A DNA stretch of 13,910 bases. Origin: Candidatus Corynebacterium faecipullorum (GTDB lineage: Bacteria; Actinomycetota; Actinomycetes; Mycobacteriales; Mycobacteriaceae). The DNA lies in NCBI GenBank assembly GCA_019114925.1, contig DXEO01000136.1, positions 1 to 13,910 on the forward strand, written 5' to 3'. Shown here one piece after another: positions 7,149-13,910 of the stretch. The notes beneath the pieces were generated by a model, which searched no databases, was not told the DNA's origin, and worked only from the letters and a program-made list of their open reading frames with translations. The stretch's first letter is position 1. Every line of letters begins with the position of its first letter. A program made the position numbers and the translations under genes.

Positions 7149-8006
7149 TTAGGCCTTCCTTTTGCCGCGTACCCGCGTTATTCGAGGCACCAGGAGAGCG
7201 ACGATGACCAGCAACGCTGTAATGAGTTTCATGTCATTCGGGTTGAGGCCCACCTGCAAAGCGGCGAAGATGATGAGTCGGTAAATCACGGAACCCAGTG
7301 CCACCGCCACGACGGCCATCCACAAGCGCGACTGGGGGAGTACCGCCTGCCCGAGGATGACGGAGGCCAGGCCTACCAGAATGAGACCAATGCCCATCGA
7401 GATATCCGCGAAGCCTTGATATTGCGCGATGATCGCACCACACAGCCCCACCAGGCCGTTGGACAGAGCCAAGGTCAGAATCTTGGTGAAATCCGTGGAC
7501 ACGCCAAAGGAGGTAATCATCTGCTGGTTGTCGCCGGTGGCGCGCAGCGAGAGTCCCAGGTCCGTGGACAGGAACCACACGATCAGCAGGCAGAGCAGCA
7601 CCGCACCCAGGGCGAGCAAGCCCACCCCGGCCCAGGTTCCCATGACGCCGTCTAGCGGAGTGAAAACCGAATCCTGCGTCAGCAACGGTACGTTGGCGCT
7701 GCCCATGATGCGCAGGTTGATGGACCACAGACCGATCATCGTGAGGATGCCAGCAAGCAACCCATCGATGCGGCCCTTAGTATGGAGGAGTCCGGTGATG
7801 CAGCCAGCCACAAAACCGGTGCCGAAACCAGCCAACGAGGCCGCAAAGGGGTTGACCCCGTTCGTAATGAGCACGCCGGCCGTTGCCGCTCCGGTGGTGA
7901 AGGAGCCGTCGACTGTTAGGTCTGGGAAATCAAGGACGCGGAACGTCAGGTAGACGCCCACGGCCATCACCGCATAGATGAGACCTAGCTCGAGTGCTCC
8001 AATCAC
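7149..8006 (-). CDS. ABC transporter permease, LivH/BPD_transp_2 type (TrpY-like)
   Basis: A 285-residue integral membrane protein with about eight hydrophobic segments. MIGALELGLIYAVMAVGVYL at the N-terminus and FRVLDFPDLTVDGSFTTGAA (22-41) are characteristic of the permeases paired with ABC_sub_bind lipoproteins. It would form a homodimeric channel. The start overlaps the lipoprotein stop by four bases (ATGA, 8003-8006) and the end is three bases from the ATPase, so the three genes form one tightly coupled operon. The basic tail RITRVRGKRKA is expected to face the cytoplasm. Confidence 0.91.
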   Translation of the reverse strand: MIGALELGLIYAVMAVGVYLTFRVLDFPDLTVDGSFTTGAATAGVLITNGVNPFAASLAGFGTGFVAGCITGLLHTKGRIDGLLAGILTMIGLWSINLRIMGSANVPLLTQDSVFTPLDGVMGTWAGVGLLALGAVLLCLLIVWFLSTDLGLSLRATGDNQQMITSFGVSTDFTKILTLALSNGLVGLCGAIIAQYQGFADISMGIGLILVGLASVILGQAVLPQSRLWMAVVAVALGSVIYRLIIFAALQVGLNPNDMKLITALLVIVALLVPRITRVRGKRKA

Positions 8007-8986
8007 AGCGTCTCAGCCTTGTCTAGGATTTCCTGCGGCACCTCAATGCCCTGTTCCTTCACTGCGTCTTCGTTGATCACGTAGGTGTATTCAGATGCGG
8101 TTTCCACCGGAGTCTGGGCCGGGTCAGCGCCATCCTGCAGGATCCGCAGCGCCATCTCACCGGTCTGGCGGCCCAACTCCTTGTAGTCGATACCGATGGT
8201 GGCGGCAGCACCACCCTCAACGGCACCGGAGTCCGCAGCGATGACCGGGATGGTCTTGTCATTCGCTACCTTGATGAGCGAAGAGATGCCGGAAACGACC
8301 ATATTATCGGTCGGAATGTAGATGGCATCGACATCACCCAGTGCCTCCACCGCCTGCGGGATCTCCGTCACGGAGGTCACCGTCTGCGACTTCACTTCAA
8401 TGCCCTTCGGCTTGGCTGCTTCCGTCAGCTGCTCAACCTGCACCTTGGAATTCACCTCAGCGGAGGAGTAGACGACGCCCACAGTTTTGGCGTCCGGGAC
8501 CAGCTGGCTAATGAGCTCTACCTGCTCCTCGATGGGGGCGGCGTCAGAGGTACCAGTGACATTCTTGCCCGGCTTATCCAGCGACTCCACCAGCTCCGCC
8601 TCCACGGGGTCCGTGACCGCAGTGAACAGCAAAGGCTTGTCCTTGATGGACTTGCTCATTGCCTGACCGGCTGGGGTAGCGATGGCCAGGTAGAGATCGT
8701 GGTCGGCGTTCGCCATCTGCTGGGAGATAGACACCGCGGTACCTTGCTCGCCATTGGCATTCTGAACATCCCAATCCACATCCACGCCCGCATCCTCGAA
8801 GGCTTCTTGGAACCCTTCTGCGGCGGCGTCGAGGGAGGGGTGCTGAACCAGCTGATTAATTCCGATGGAGTAGGAATCTCCGCCTCCGGAATCACCGCTG
8901 GCGCTTTCCGACGACGAGGAGCAGCCCACGAGCGCAGCAGCGCTCAGAGCAAAAGCGGAGAGAGTAGCAGCAGTCTTAGAGAACAT
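8003..8986 (-). CDS. ABC transporter substrate-binding lipoprotein (TrpX-like, ABC_sub_bind family)
   Basis: A 327-residue secreted lipoprotein. The signal sequence MFSKTAATLSAFALSAAALVGC has a lipobox LVGC with the lipidated Cys at 22, followed by a Ser/Gly-rich tether (23-37). The mature part has two Rossmann-like lobes, with INQLVQHPSLDAAAEGF (44-60), AVTDPVEAELV and IYIPTDNMV typical of the ABC_sub_bind family, which includes TrpX-type proteins. It would capture the ligand outside the membrane and deliver it to the permease. AAAGGA stands five bases before the ATG at 8986. The gene is first in the leftward operon and divergent from the trp operon. No Trp-rich leader peptide or T-box motif is visible upstream, so any tryptophan control would need another mechanism. 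The ligand is inferred. Confidence 0.91.
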   Translation of the reverse strand: MFSKTAATLSAFALSAAALVGCSSSSESASGDSGGGDSYSIGINQLVQHPSLDAAAEGFQEAFEDAGVDVDWDVQNANGEQGTAVSISQQMANADHDLYLAIATPAGQAMSKSIKDKPLLFTAVTDPVEAELVESLDKPGKNVTGTSDAAPIEEQVELISQLVPDAKTVGVVYSSAEVNSKVQVEQLTEAAKPKGIEVKSQTVTSVTEIPQAVEALGDVDAIYIPTDNMVVSGISSLIKVANDKTIPVIAADSGAVEGGAAATIGIDYKELGRQTGEMALRILQDGADPAQTPVETASEYTYVINEDAVKEQGIEVPQEILDKAETL

Positions 8987-9075
8987 AATGGTCCTTTTCT
9001 ACGCAAGAGTGACAGTAGTGACCGCTATTTAATCCTCTTTTCACCCTTTTAAGCAGCAGTTTTATGAATATTTTT

Positions 9076-9130
9076 CCCGCGCGGGGGTACTCTTAGTCCT
9101 GCAAAAGCTATAGCTCTATAGTTTTAGAGT
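9076..9130. promoter_or_regulatory. Repeat-rich part of the divergent ABC/trp control region
   Basis: In the 433-bp gap between the ABC and trp genes, CCCGCGCGGG (9076-9085) is a perfect palindrome, CTATAG occurs twice two bases apart (about 9108-9121), and CTCTA and TAGAG form a short inverted repeat around 9114-9129. The 9-mer CGGGGGTAC at 9082-9090 recurs at 9205-9213 near the trp promoter. On the minus strand I see no convincing complete promoter for the ABC operon. These are candidate operator elements with no assigned protein. Confidence 0.3.
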
Positions 9131-9250
9131 TGCACCTTACTCCGGCTAGCTGCATGTTTCTTATATCACTCTCGGTTTAGTGAGCTCGGACCACCATGAG
9201 GCCACGGGGGTACCCGAATACCCTTTATCTGTACGGCAGAAGGTATCGGT

Positions 9251-9258
9251 GTTAGAGT
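9251..9258 (+). promoter_or_regulatory. Extended -10 promoter of the trp operon
   Basis: GTTAGAGT matches the extended corynebacterial -10 GnTAnAnT at every fixed position. No good -35 is present at 16-18 bases upstream, which an extended -10 can tolerate. A start about six to eight bases downstream (9264-9266) would place the leader peptide GTG at or within two bases of the 5' end. The hexamer TCGGTG flanks the -10 on both sides (9246-9251 and 9258-9263). GGGTA-N6-TACCC (9208-9223) just upstream is a possible operator. Confidence 0.55.
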
Positions 9259-9265
9259 CGGTGAT

Positions 9266-9304
9266 GTGAAGAACACTTTTAAACTTTGGTGGTGGCGCGC
9301 GTAA
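9266..9304 (+). CDS. trpL: trp operon leader peptide with three consecutive Trp codons
   Basis: A 12-residue peptide, MKNTFKLWWWRA, starting at GTG (9266) and ending at TAA (9302-9304). Its three TGG codons are at 9287-9295. The peptide itself has no function; ribosome stalling on these codons reports low charged tRNA-Trp. The out-of-frame ATG at 9264 is followed at once by TGA and is not used. There is no Shine-Dalgarno sequence before the GTG, and the predicted transcription start is immediately upstream, so translation is probably leaderless. This short gene is recognisable only through its Trp codons and the attenuator that follows. Confidence 0.9.
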   Translation: MKNTFKLWWWRA

Positions 9305-9307
9305 CCC

Positions 9308-9357
9308 GCGGGCCTCGTTCTTCTCCCAATTTTTAAGGCCCGCAGCTGCGGGCTTTT
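9308..9357 (+). terminator. trp attenuator (antiterminator and intrinsic terminator)
   Basis: The terminator stem is 9335-9343 with 9348-9356 around an AGCT loop; its core GCCCGCAGCTGCGGGC (9338-9353) is a perfect palindrome and is followed by TTTT. The alternative antiterminator pairs GCGGGCCT (9308-9315) with AGGCCCGC (9336-9343) over eight bases. GAAGAAC (9268-9274) can also pair with GTTCTTC (9317-9323) and would sequester the region holding segment 2. A ribosome stalled at the TGG codons leaves 9308-9315 free and the antiterminator forms. A ribosome reaching the stop codon covers it, and the terminator forms before trpE. Confidence 0.9.
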
Positions 9358-9419
9358 CGGCGTTTTGCTCTCTTGCGAAGCTCGCGGCAGCACTCACTAT
9401 CGTTAAAGAAAGACACAGT

Positions 9420-10919
9420 ATGCCGTTTATAGCCAAACGCGAGGTCAGGTACACACCCGACGCCAGCGCGCTCTTTTATGCCCTTGCCACACCGCAGGAT
9501 TCCCTGCTCTTAGAATCCGCAGACATCGAGTCCAAGAAGAACCTCACCTGCATCGCGATCACGAAGGCTGCGCTCAAGGTCGTATGCCGCGGCCAAGAGG
9601 TCACCGCAACGGCCTTAACGCCAGCCGGTCACCTGCTTTTAGATGAGCTTCGTCAGGACTTCCGCTCCAGGATGAGCCAGAACGGTGAGGACAGTGCTAC
9701 CTTTAGCTTCGAGCTCTCAACCGAGCACGATGAACGCGCCCGCCTCCGCGCCACCTCAACCGCGGATATCCTTCGCACGCTGCAGTTTAGCCAGCTCTAT
9801 TCCGGCGAATCGCTGCCTTTCCTTGGTGGGGGATTCGCCTTCGACTACGTCGATACCTTCGAGGCGCTACCGCCGGTTCCTGATGGCCCTAACGAATACC
9901 CCGACTATGAATTTCTCGTAGCCGAGCACGTCCTCACGGTGGACCACTTGACGCAGACGGCAAAGATTGAGGGGTGGGGCGTCGACAAGCACGCCCTCGA
10001 AGAGGAACTCGACCGGGCCGCCGCCACCGAACCTATTACTCCTGAGGTCCCCGCACCGCGTAAGACCATCAGCGCGCGCGCCTCCATTGATGACGCCGCT
10101 TTCCGCCGCCACGTCGAGCGCCTCCAAGGCAACGTGCATGCAGGCGATATCTATCAGGTCGTGCCCTCCCGCGCCTTCAGCCTTGACTGCCCGGATGCCT
10201 TTGCCGCCTATCGCACGCTGCGTGAGACCAACCCCTCGCCGTACATGTTTTACCTGCGCGGCACCGAGCACGAGCTCTTCGGCGCCTCTCCGGAATCCAA
10301 CCTGAAATACACGGCCTCCGACCGGCAGGTGCAGCTCTACCCGGTCGCCGGCACCCGTCCGCGCGGTGCGACCCACGAGCTGGACATCCGCAACGAACTC
10401 GAGATGCGCACCGATTCCAAAGAGGTCTCGGAGCACATCATGCTGGTGGACCTGGCCCGCAATGACCTCGCCCGCGTCGCTGTCCCCGGCACCAGAAAGG
10501 TCGCCGACCTGCTCCAAGTAGACCGCTATTCCCGCGTGATGCACTTGGTCTCCCGCGTCGTCGCCACACTGCACGAGGATTTCGACGCCCTCGACGCCTA
10601 CCGCGCCTGCATGAACATGGGAACGCTCACCGGCGCACCGAAGCTGCGCGCCATGGAGCTCATCCGTGAGACCGAACAAACTCGTCGCGGCTCCTTCGGG
10701 GGTGCTATCGGATACCTGCGCGGCGATGGTTCCATGGACAACTGCATTGTCATCCGTTCCGCCTACGTCAAGGATGGAACGGCAGTCGTCCAGGCCGGCG
10801 CGGGAGTCGTGCGCGATTCCGTCCCGCAATCCGAAGCCGATGAAACGGTCCACAAAGCCTACGCGGTGCTCAGCGCCATCGCCCAGGCACACAACGCACA
10901 CCTGGAGGTCATCCGATGA
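9420..10919 (+). CDS. trpE: Anthranilate synthase component I
   Basis: A 499-residue chorismate-binding subunit that, with TrpG, converts chorismate and glutamine to anthranilate, the first committed step of tryptophan synthesis. The N-terminal LLLESADIESK (29-39) is the conserved feedback-inhibition element, and NPSPYMFYL (271-279) is the second part of the tryptophan site. The catalytic domain carries AGDIYQVVPS (241-250), YPVAGTRPRG (307-316) and GTLTGAPKLRAMELI (401-415). Both inhibition motifs look intact, so the enzyme should be tryptophan-sensitive. The ATG at 9420 follows the attenuator by about 60 bases with only a weak AGAAAG ribosome site. It overlaps trpG by four bases, consistent with matched expression of the two subunits. 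Confidence 0.97.
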   Translation: MPFIAKREVRYTPDASALFYALATPQDSLLLESADIESKKNLTCIAITKAALKVVCRGQEVTATALTPAGHLLLDELRQDFRSRMSQNGEDSATFSFELSTEHDERARLRATSTADILRTLQFSQLYSGESLPFLGGGFAFDYVDTFEALPPVPDGPNEYPDYEFLVAEHVLTVDHLTQTAKIEGWGVDKHALEEELDRAAATEPITPEVPAPRKTISARASIDDAAFRRHVERLQGNVHAGDIYQVVPSRAFSLDCPDAFAAYRTLRETNPSPYMFYLRGTEHELFGASPESNLKYTASDRQVQLYPVAGTRPRGATHELDIRNELEMRTDSKEVSEHIMLVDLARNDLARVAVPGTRKVADLLQVDRYSRVMHLVSRVVATLHEDFDALDAYRACMNMGTLTGAPKLRAMELIRETEQTRRGSFGGAIGYLRGDGSMDNCIVIRSAYVKDGTAVVQAGAGVVRDSVPQSEADETVHKAYAVLSAIAQAHNAHLEVIR

Positions 10920-11560
10920 ACCCGCACGTTGTCCTCATCGATAACCATGATTCCTTCGTCTACAACCTCGTCGACGCGCTCGCCGGCTACAACACGACGG
11001 TCTTCCGCAACACCGTGCCGGTGGAGGAGGTCCTCGCCGTCCAGCCCGACATCATCATCCTTTCGCCCGGCCCGGGCCATCCCCGCGACGCCGGATCGAT
11101 GATGCAGCTTATCGGCGCCTCCCTCGGCCGCATCCCCATCCTCGGCATCTGCCTGGGCTTCCAGGCGCTGCTCGAGCATTTCGGCGGCACGGTCGAAGCC
11201 TGCGGTCCAGTGCACGGTTCCTCTGTGCCCATGACGCTGACCGACGCTGGCGCGAAGCATCCGCTCTTCCAAGGGCTCACCACTGATTCCGAGCCAGATA
11301 ACCCGAACTACGTGGGCCGCCTCCTCCCCGTTGCGCGCTATCACTCCTTAGGCTGTGCGAATATTCCCGCCCAGATGCGCAGCCTCGCGGAGACCGAGAC
11401 CGACATCGGCCCTGTCACGATGGCCGCGGAAACGCTCGACGGCATGGCCCTCGGCCTGCAGTTCCACCCCGAGTCTGTCCTCACGCCGACGGGACCAATC
11501 ATCATTGAACGCTGCATCAAACAACTTTCTACTCAACCGACGATGGAGGGAATCAAGTAA
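10916..11560 (+). CDS. trpG: Anthranilate synthase component II, glutamine amidotransferase
   Basis: A 214-residue class I glutamine amidotransferase that supplies ammonia to TrpE. The catalytic triad is visible: Cys79 in GICLGFQ, His184 and Glu186 in QFHPES. IDNHDSFVYNLVD (8-20) and SPGPGHPRDAG (50-60) are the standard N-terminal and oxyanion-region motifs. It begins inside the trpE stop (ATGA) and its TAA shares one base with the trpD ATG (TAATG). The length is normal for a free-standing subunit. A PabA role for folate cannot be excluded from the sequence alone, but the operon position makes TrpG the main role. Confidence 0.96.
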   Translation: MNPHVVLIDNHDSFVYNLVDALAGYNTTVFRNTVPVEEVLAVQPDIIILSPGPGHPRDAGSMMQLIGASLGRIPILGICLGFQALLEHFGGTVEACGPVHGSSVPMTLTDAGAKHPLFQGLTTDSEPDNPNYVGRLLPVARYHSLGCANIPAQMRSLAETETDIGPVTMAAETLDGMALGLQFHPESVLTPTGPIIIERCIKQLSTQPTMEGIK

Positions 11561-12597
11561 TGACAGACAATAAAGCACTAAAGACACTGCAAGAGTTTCT
11601 TGACATTTCAGATCCAACGCTCGAGCAAGCTATCGAGGTCTTCACGCCATTGACGGTAGGGGAGTACGACGACATTCATATCGCCGCCCTCCTTACCCAC
11701 ATCCGTACCCGCGGCGAGACCTTCGCCGATGTCGCCGGCGCAGCCCGCGCCTTCCTCAATGCCGGCCATCCCTTCCCAGTCACTGGCAAGGGGCTCATGG
11801 ATACTGCGGGGACTGGTGGCGATGGCGCTAACACCATCAACGTCACCACTGGAGCATCCCTCGTCGCCTCCGCCGGCGGGGTCAAGATGGTCAAGCATGG
11901 CAACCGTTCTGTTTCCTCCAAGTCAGGCTCCGCAGACGTCCTTGAGGCCCTTGGTATCCCGCTCAATCTCGATCCGGACCGCGCGGTCCGCCAACTCGAG
12001 GCCTCGAATTTCACGTTCCTCTTCGCTCCTGCGTATAACCCGGCCGTAGCCCACGTGCAACCGGTACGTAAGGGGCTCGGGATTTCGACCCTCTTCAACA
12101 CCATGGGCCCGCTGCTGAGCCCGGGCCGACCGGAGTTCCAGATCATGGGAATCGCCAACCCCGAGCAGGGCCAACTCATCGCTGAGGTATTCAAGGATCT
12201 GGGCCGCACACGCGCACTCGTCGTCCACGGCGCCGGTACCGATGAGATTGCCATCCACGGCACCACCCAGGTCTGGGAGCTTCGCGACGGCACCATTAAC
12301 CACTACGAGCTCACCCCAGAGGACCTCGGTATTTCCCACCACGAACTGGCTGACCTCGCCGGCGGCAACGGGGAAGAGAACGCAAAGTCCCTCCGGGCGG
12401 TATTCGCAGGTACCGGTAAACCCGCCCACCACGACGCGATAGCCGCTACCGCCGGCGCGATATTCTACCTCAATGGCACTACCGACTCCATCCAAGAGGG
12501 CGTCGCGCATGCCGACCAGCTCATCAAGGATGGAACCGTGGCCGCATGGCTGAAGAAGCACGAGGAGGCGAACTATGGCTCTGCCGACCGTGCTTGA
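11560..12597 (+). CDS. trpD: Anthranilate phosphoribosyltransferase
   Basis: A 345-residue enzyme transferring phosphoribose from PRPP to anthranilate. The PRPP-binding loop GTGGDG (84-89), KHGNRSVSSKSGSAD (112-126) and FNTMGPLLSPG are all present. The length is ordinary, and it is not fused to trpG as in enteric bacteria. The start overlaps the trpG stop by one base. Its last 23 bases overlap trpCF, whose ribosome site lies within the trpD coding end, so the two are translationally coupled. Confidence 0.97.
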   Translation: MTDNKALKTLQEFLDISDPTLEQAIEVFTPLTVGEYDDIHIAALLTHIRTRGETFADVAGAARAFLNAGHPFPVTGKGLMDTAGTGGDGANTINVTTGASLVASAGGVKMVKHGNRSVSSKSGSADVLEALGIPLNLDPDRAVRQLEASNFTFLFAPAYNPAVAHVQPVRKGLGISTLFNTMGPLLSPGRPEFQIMGIANPEQGQLIAEVFKDLGRTRALVVHGAGTDEIAIHGTTQVWELRDGTINHYELTPEDLGISHHELADLAGGNGEENAKSLRAVFAGTGKPAHHDAIAATAGAIFYLNGTTDSIQEGVAHADQLIKDGTVAAWLKKHEEANYGSADRA

Positions 12598-13910
12598 GGG
12601 GATCGTCGCCAAGCGCCGCACGCACCTGCCCGCCATCCGTGAGCGCCTGGCGCACGTTGATTTAGCTGCTCTCCCGCGCTCAGAACGTTCCATCTACGAT
12701 GCGCTCAACGGCACCAACCGTTTCATCATGGAGTGCAAGTCCGCCTCGCCATCGCTCGGGCTCATTCGGGAACATTATGAGCCTGGGGCCATCGCTCGCG
12801 TCTACTCGCGCTATGCCTCGGCTATCTCCGTCCTCTGCGAGCCTGATCGCTTCGGCGGCGACTATGACCACATGCAGACCGTGGCGCTGTCCACGCACCT
12901 ACCCGTGCTGTGCAAGGACTTCATCGTTGACCCGATCCAGGTCTACGCCGCTCGCTATTTCGGCGCCGACGCCATCCTGCTCATGATGTCCATCGTCGAT
13001 GACGAGACTTACGCGGAGCTCAAGCAGCTGGCGGATTCCCTTGGGCTCGATGTCCTTACCGAGGCTATCACCGAGGAGGAAGTCGCCCGCGCCACTGCTT
13101 TTGGCATCGACGTCATCGGCATTAACAACCGCAACCTCCACGACCTCAGCATCGATCTCACACGCTCTGAACGCCTTTCGCACCACGTCCCATCTGGCAA
13201 AGTCATCGTTTCGGAGTCGGGCATCCGCAACAACCAAACCGTTCGCCGCCTGGGCTCGCACGCCAACGCTTTCCTCGTCGGCTCCCAGCTCACCGGCACG
13301 CCCGATATCGACCGCGCCGCCCGCGAGCTTGTCTATGGCCACAACAAGGTCTGCGGCCTCACTACGTGGTCAGCGGCCCAGGCCGCCCGTGCCGCAGGCG
13401 CCGTCTACGGAGGATTCATCTTCGAAGAGGCGTCGCCGCGAAATGTTTCACGTGAAACCGCGCTCGATATCATCGCTCATGAGCCCGACCTTAGCTATGT
13501 CGCGGTCTCACGCCGCACTACCGGTTGGGAGGAGCTGGCCATCGATGGCATCTCCGCCTTGCAGATCCACGCGCCTTACCAGGGGAGCACAGAGGCCGAG
13601 CTCGAACTCATTGAGTCCATACGCGCTGTAGCGGGGGAGCGCCAGGTATGGCGCGCCATCGACATGACGGCACCCCACGGTCCAGGCCTCGCCTCTGCGC
13701 TTGCCGACGACGTCGACCTCCTCATCCTCGACTCCGGCATCGGCGGCACCGGTACCTCCTTCGACTGGACGACTGTCCCGGACGAGGTCAAAGCAAAGTC
13801 ACTTCTCGCTGGCGGCCTGAATCCAGCGAACCTCACCGAGGCGCTTCGCGTCGGCACCGCCGGATTGGACATCAACTCAGGGGTCGAAGTGAACGGAAGA
13901 AAAGACACTG
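12575..13910 (+). CDS. trpC: Bifunctional indole-3-glycerol-phosphate synthase / phosphoribosylanthranilate isomerase (3' end missing)
   Basis: 445 residues are visible; the frame is open at the window edge and probably lacks only a few tens of residues. The IGPS domain (1-255) has MECKSASPS (52-60, with Glu53 and Lys55), CKDF (Lys114), NNRNL (184-188) and SESGI (213-217). The PRAI domain follows, with KVCGLT (catalytic Cys260), LILDSGIGGTG (catalytic Asp386) and LAGGLNPAN (411-419). The fusion catalyses two consecutive steps, PRA to CdRP to indole-3-glycerol phosphate, and is the corynebacterial and enteric arrangement (trpCF). AGGAGG (12563-12568) is six bases before the ATG, inside trpD. 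Codons 290-295 contain a parS sequence. trpB and trpA would be expected downstream. Confidence 0.95.
   Translation, partial: MALPTVLEGIVAKRRTHLPAIRERLAHVDLAALPRSERSIYDALNGTNRFIMECKSASPSLGLIREHYEPGAIARVYSRYASAISVLCEPDRFGGDYDHMQTVALSTHLPVLCKDFIVDPIQVYAARYFGADAILLMMSIVDDETYAELKQLADSLGLDVLTEAITEEEVARATAFGIDVIGINNRNLHDLSIDLTRSERLSHHVPSGKVIVSESGIRNNQTVRRLGSHANAFLVGSQLTGTPDIDRAARELVYGHNKVCGLTTWSAAQAARAAGAVYGGFIFEEASPRNVSRETALDIIAHEPDLSYVAVSRRTTGWEELAIDGISALQIHAPYQGSTEAELELIESIRAVAGERQVWRAIDMTAPHGPGLASALADDVDLLILDSGIGGTGTSFDWTTVPDEVKAKSLLAGGLNPANLTEALRVGTAGLDINSGVEVNGRKDT
13444..13459. other. parS site inside trpCF
   Basis: TGTTTCACGTGAAACC has the complete 14-base parS core and matches the 16-base consensus at 15 positions. 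It is read in frame as the last base of Asn290 and then Val-Ser-Arg-Glu-Thr, in the early PRAI domain. I recall that Corynebacterium glutamicum also has a parS in trpCF, which would make this a conserved placement. Confidence 0.87.

Noticed and set aside
8987..9260. T-box riboswitch or Trp leader peptide for the ABC operon.
   Set aside because: The minus strand has no run of TGG codons and no T-box sequence or terminator hairpin ahead of the lipoprotein gene.
9161..9454. A 97-codon minus-strand frame over the trp leader and trpE start.
   Set aside because: It covers the attenuator and promoter, has no plausible ribosome site and resembles no family I know.
9867..10901. A 344-codon open frame on the minus strand across trpE.
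   Set aside because: It is a shadow of the well-conserved trpE frame, with no ribosome site or recognisable domain.

Overview
The window looks like a chromosomal segment of a Corynebacterium, from a species with roughly 60% GC judged by eye. The evidence is a trpE-G-D-C(F) operon with a fused trpCF and a WWW leader peptide, corynebacterial-type promoters (GnTAnAnT), and ParB-binding parS sites of the form GTTTCACGTGAAAC. Several parS-like sites in one window imply a position in the origin-proximal part of the chromosome. The species cannot be named from this sequence.

Left part (1-6262): an aromatic-acid catabolic cluster. A minus-strand operon runs from 2670 leftward. It encodes a fused FAH-family/RraA-like protein, a GntR/FCD regulator and an HpaE-type semialdehyde dehydrogenase that is cut by the window edge. 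Divergent from it are an MHS-type aromatic-acid:proton symporter and, after a 203-bp gap, a MobA-like FAD monooxygenase. Together these suggest uptake and ring hydroxylation of a hydroxy-aromatic acid (3-hydroxybenzoate or a hydroxyphenylacetate), then meta-cleavage chemistry of the homoprotocatechuate type. The ring-cleavage dioxygenase is not in view and may lie beyond position 1. The gap before mobA holds a palindrome over a likely promoter and then a terminator-like hairpin.

Middle part (6200-8986): two converging terminators, one good and one degenerate parS-like site, then a three-gene minus-strand ABC importer operon (lipoprotein, permease, ATPase) resembling the TrpXYZ class of predicted tryptophan transporters.

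Right part (8987-13910): a 433-bp divergent control region followed by the tryptophan operon. The region contains a complete trp attenuator: a short, probably leaderless peptide with three consecutive Trp codons, an antiterminator and an intrinsic terminator. trpE, trpG, trpD and trpCF follow with overlapping ends, and trpCF runs off the edge. A near-perfect parS lies inside the trpCF reading frame. Predicted tryptophan uptake and tryptophan synthesis are thus transcribed back to back. I see no CRISPR array, insertion sequence, rRNA or tRNA. The families are known. The less usual items are the FAH-RraA fusion, the arrangement in the mobA leader, and parS sites placed over a terminator and inside a coding gene.
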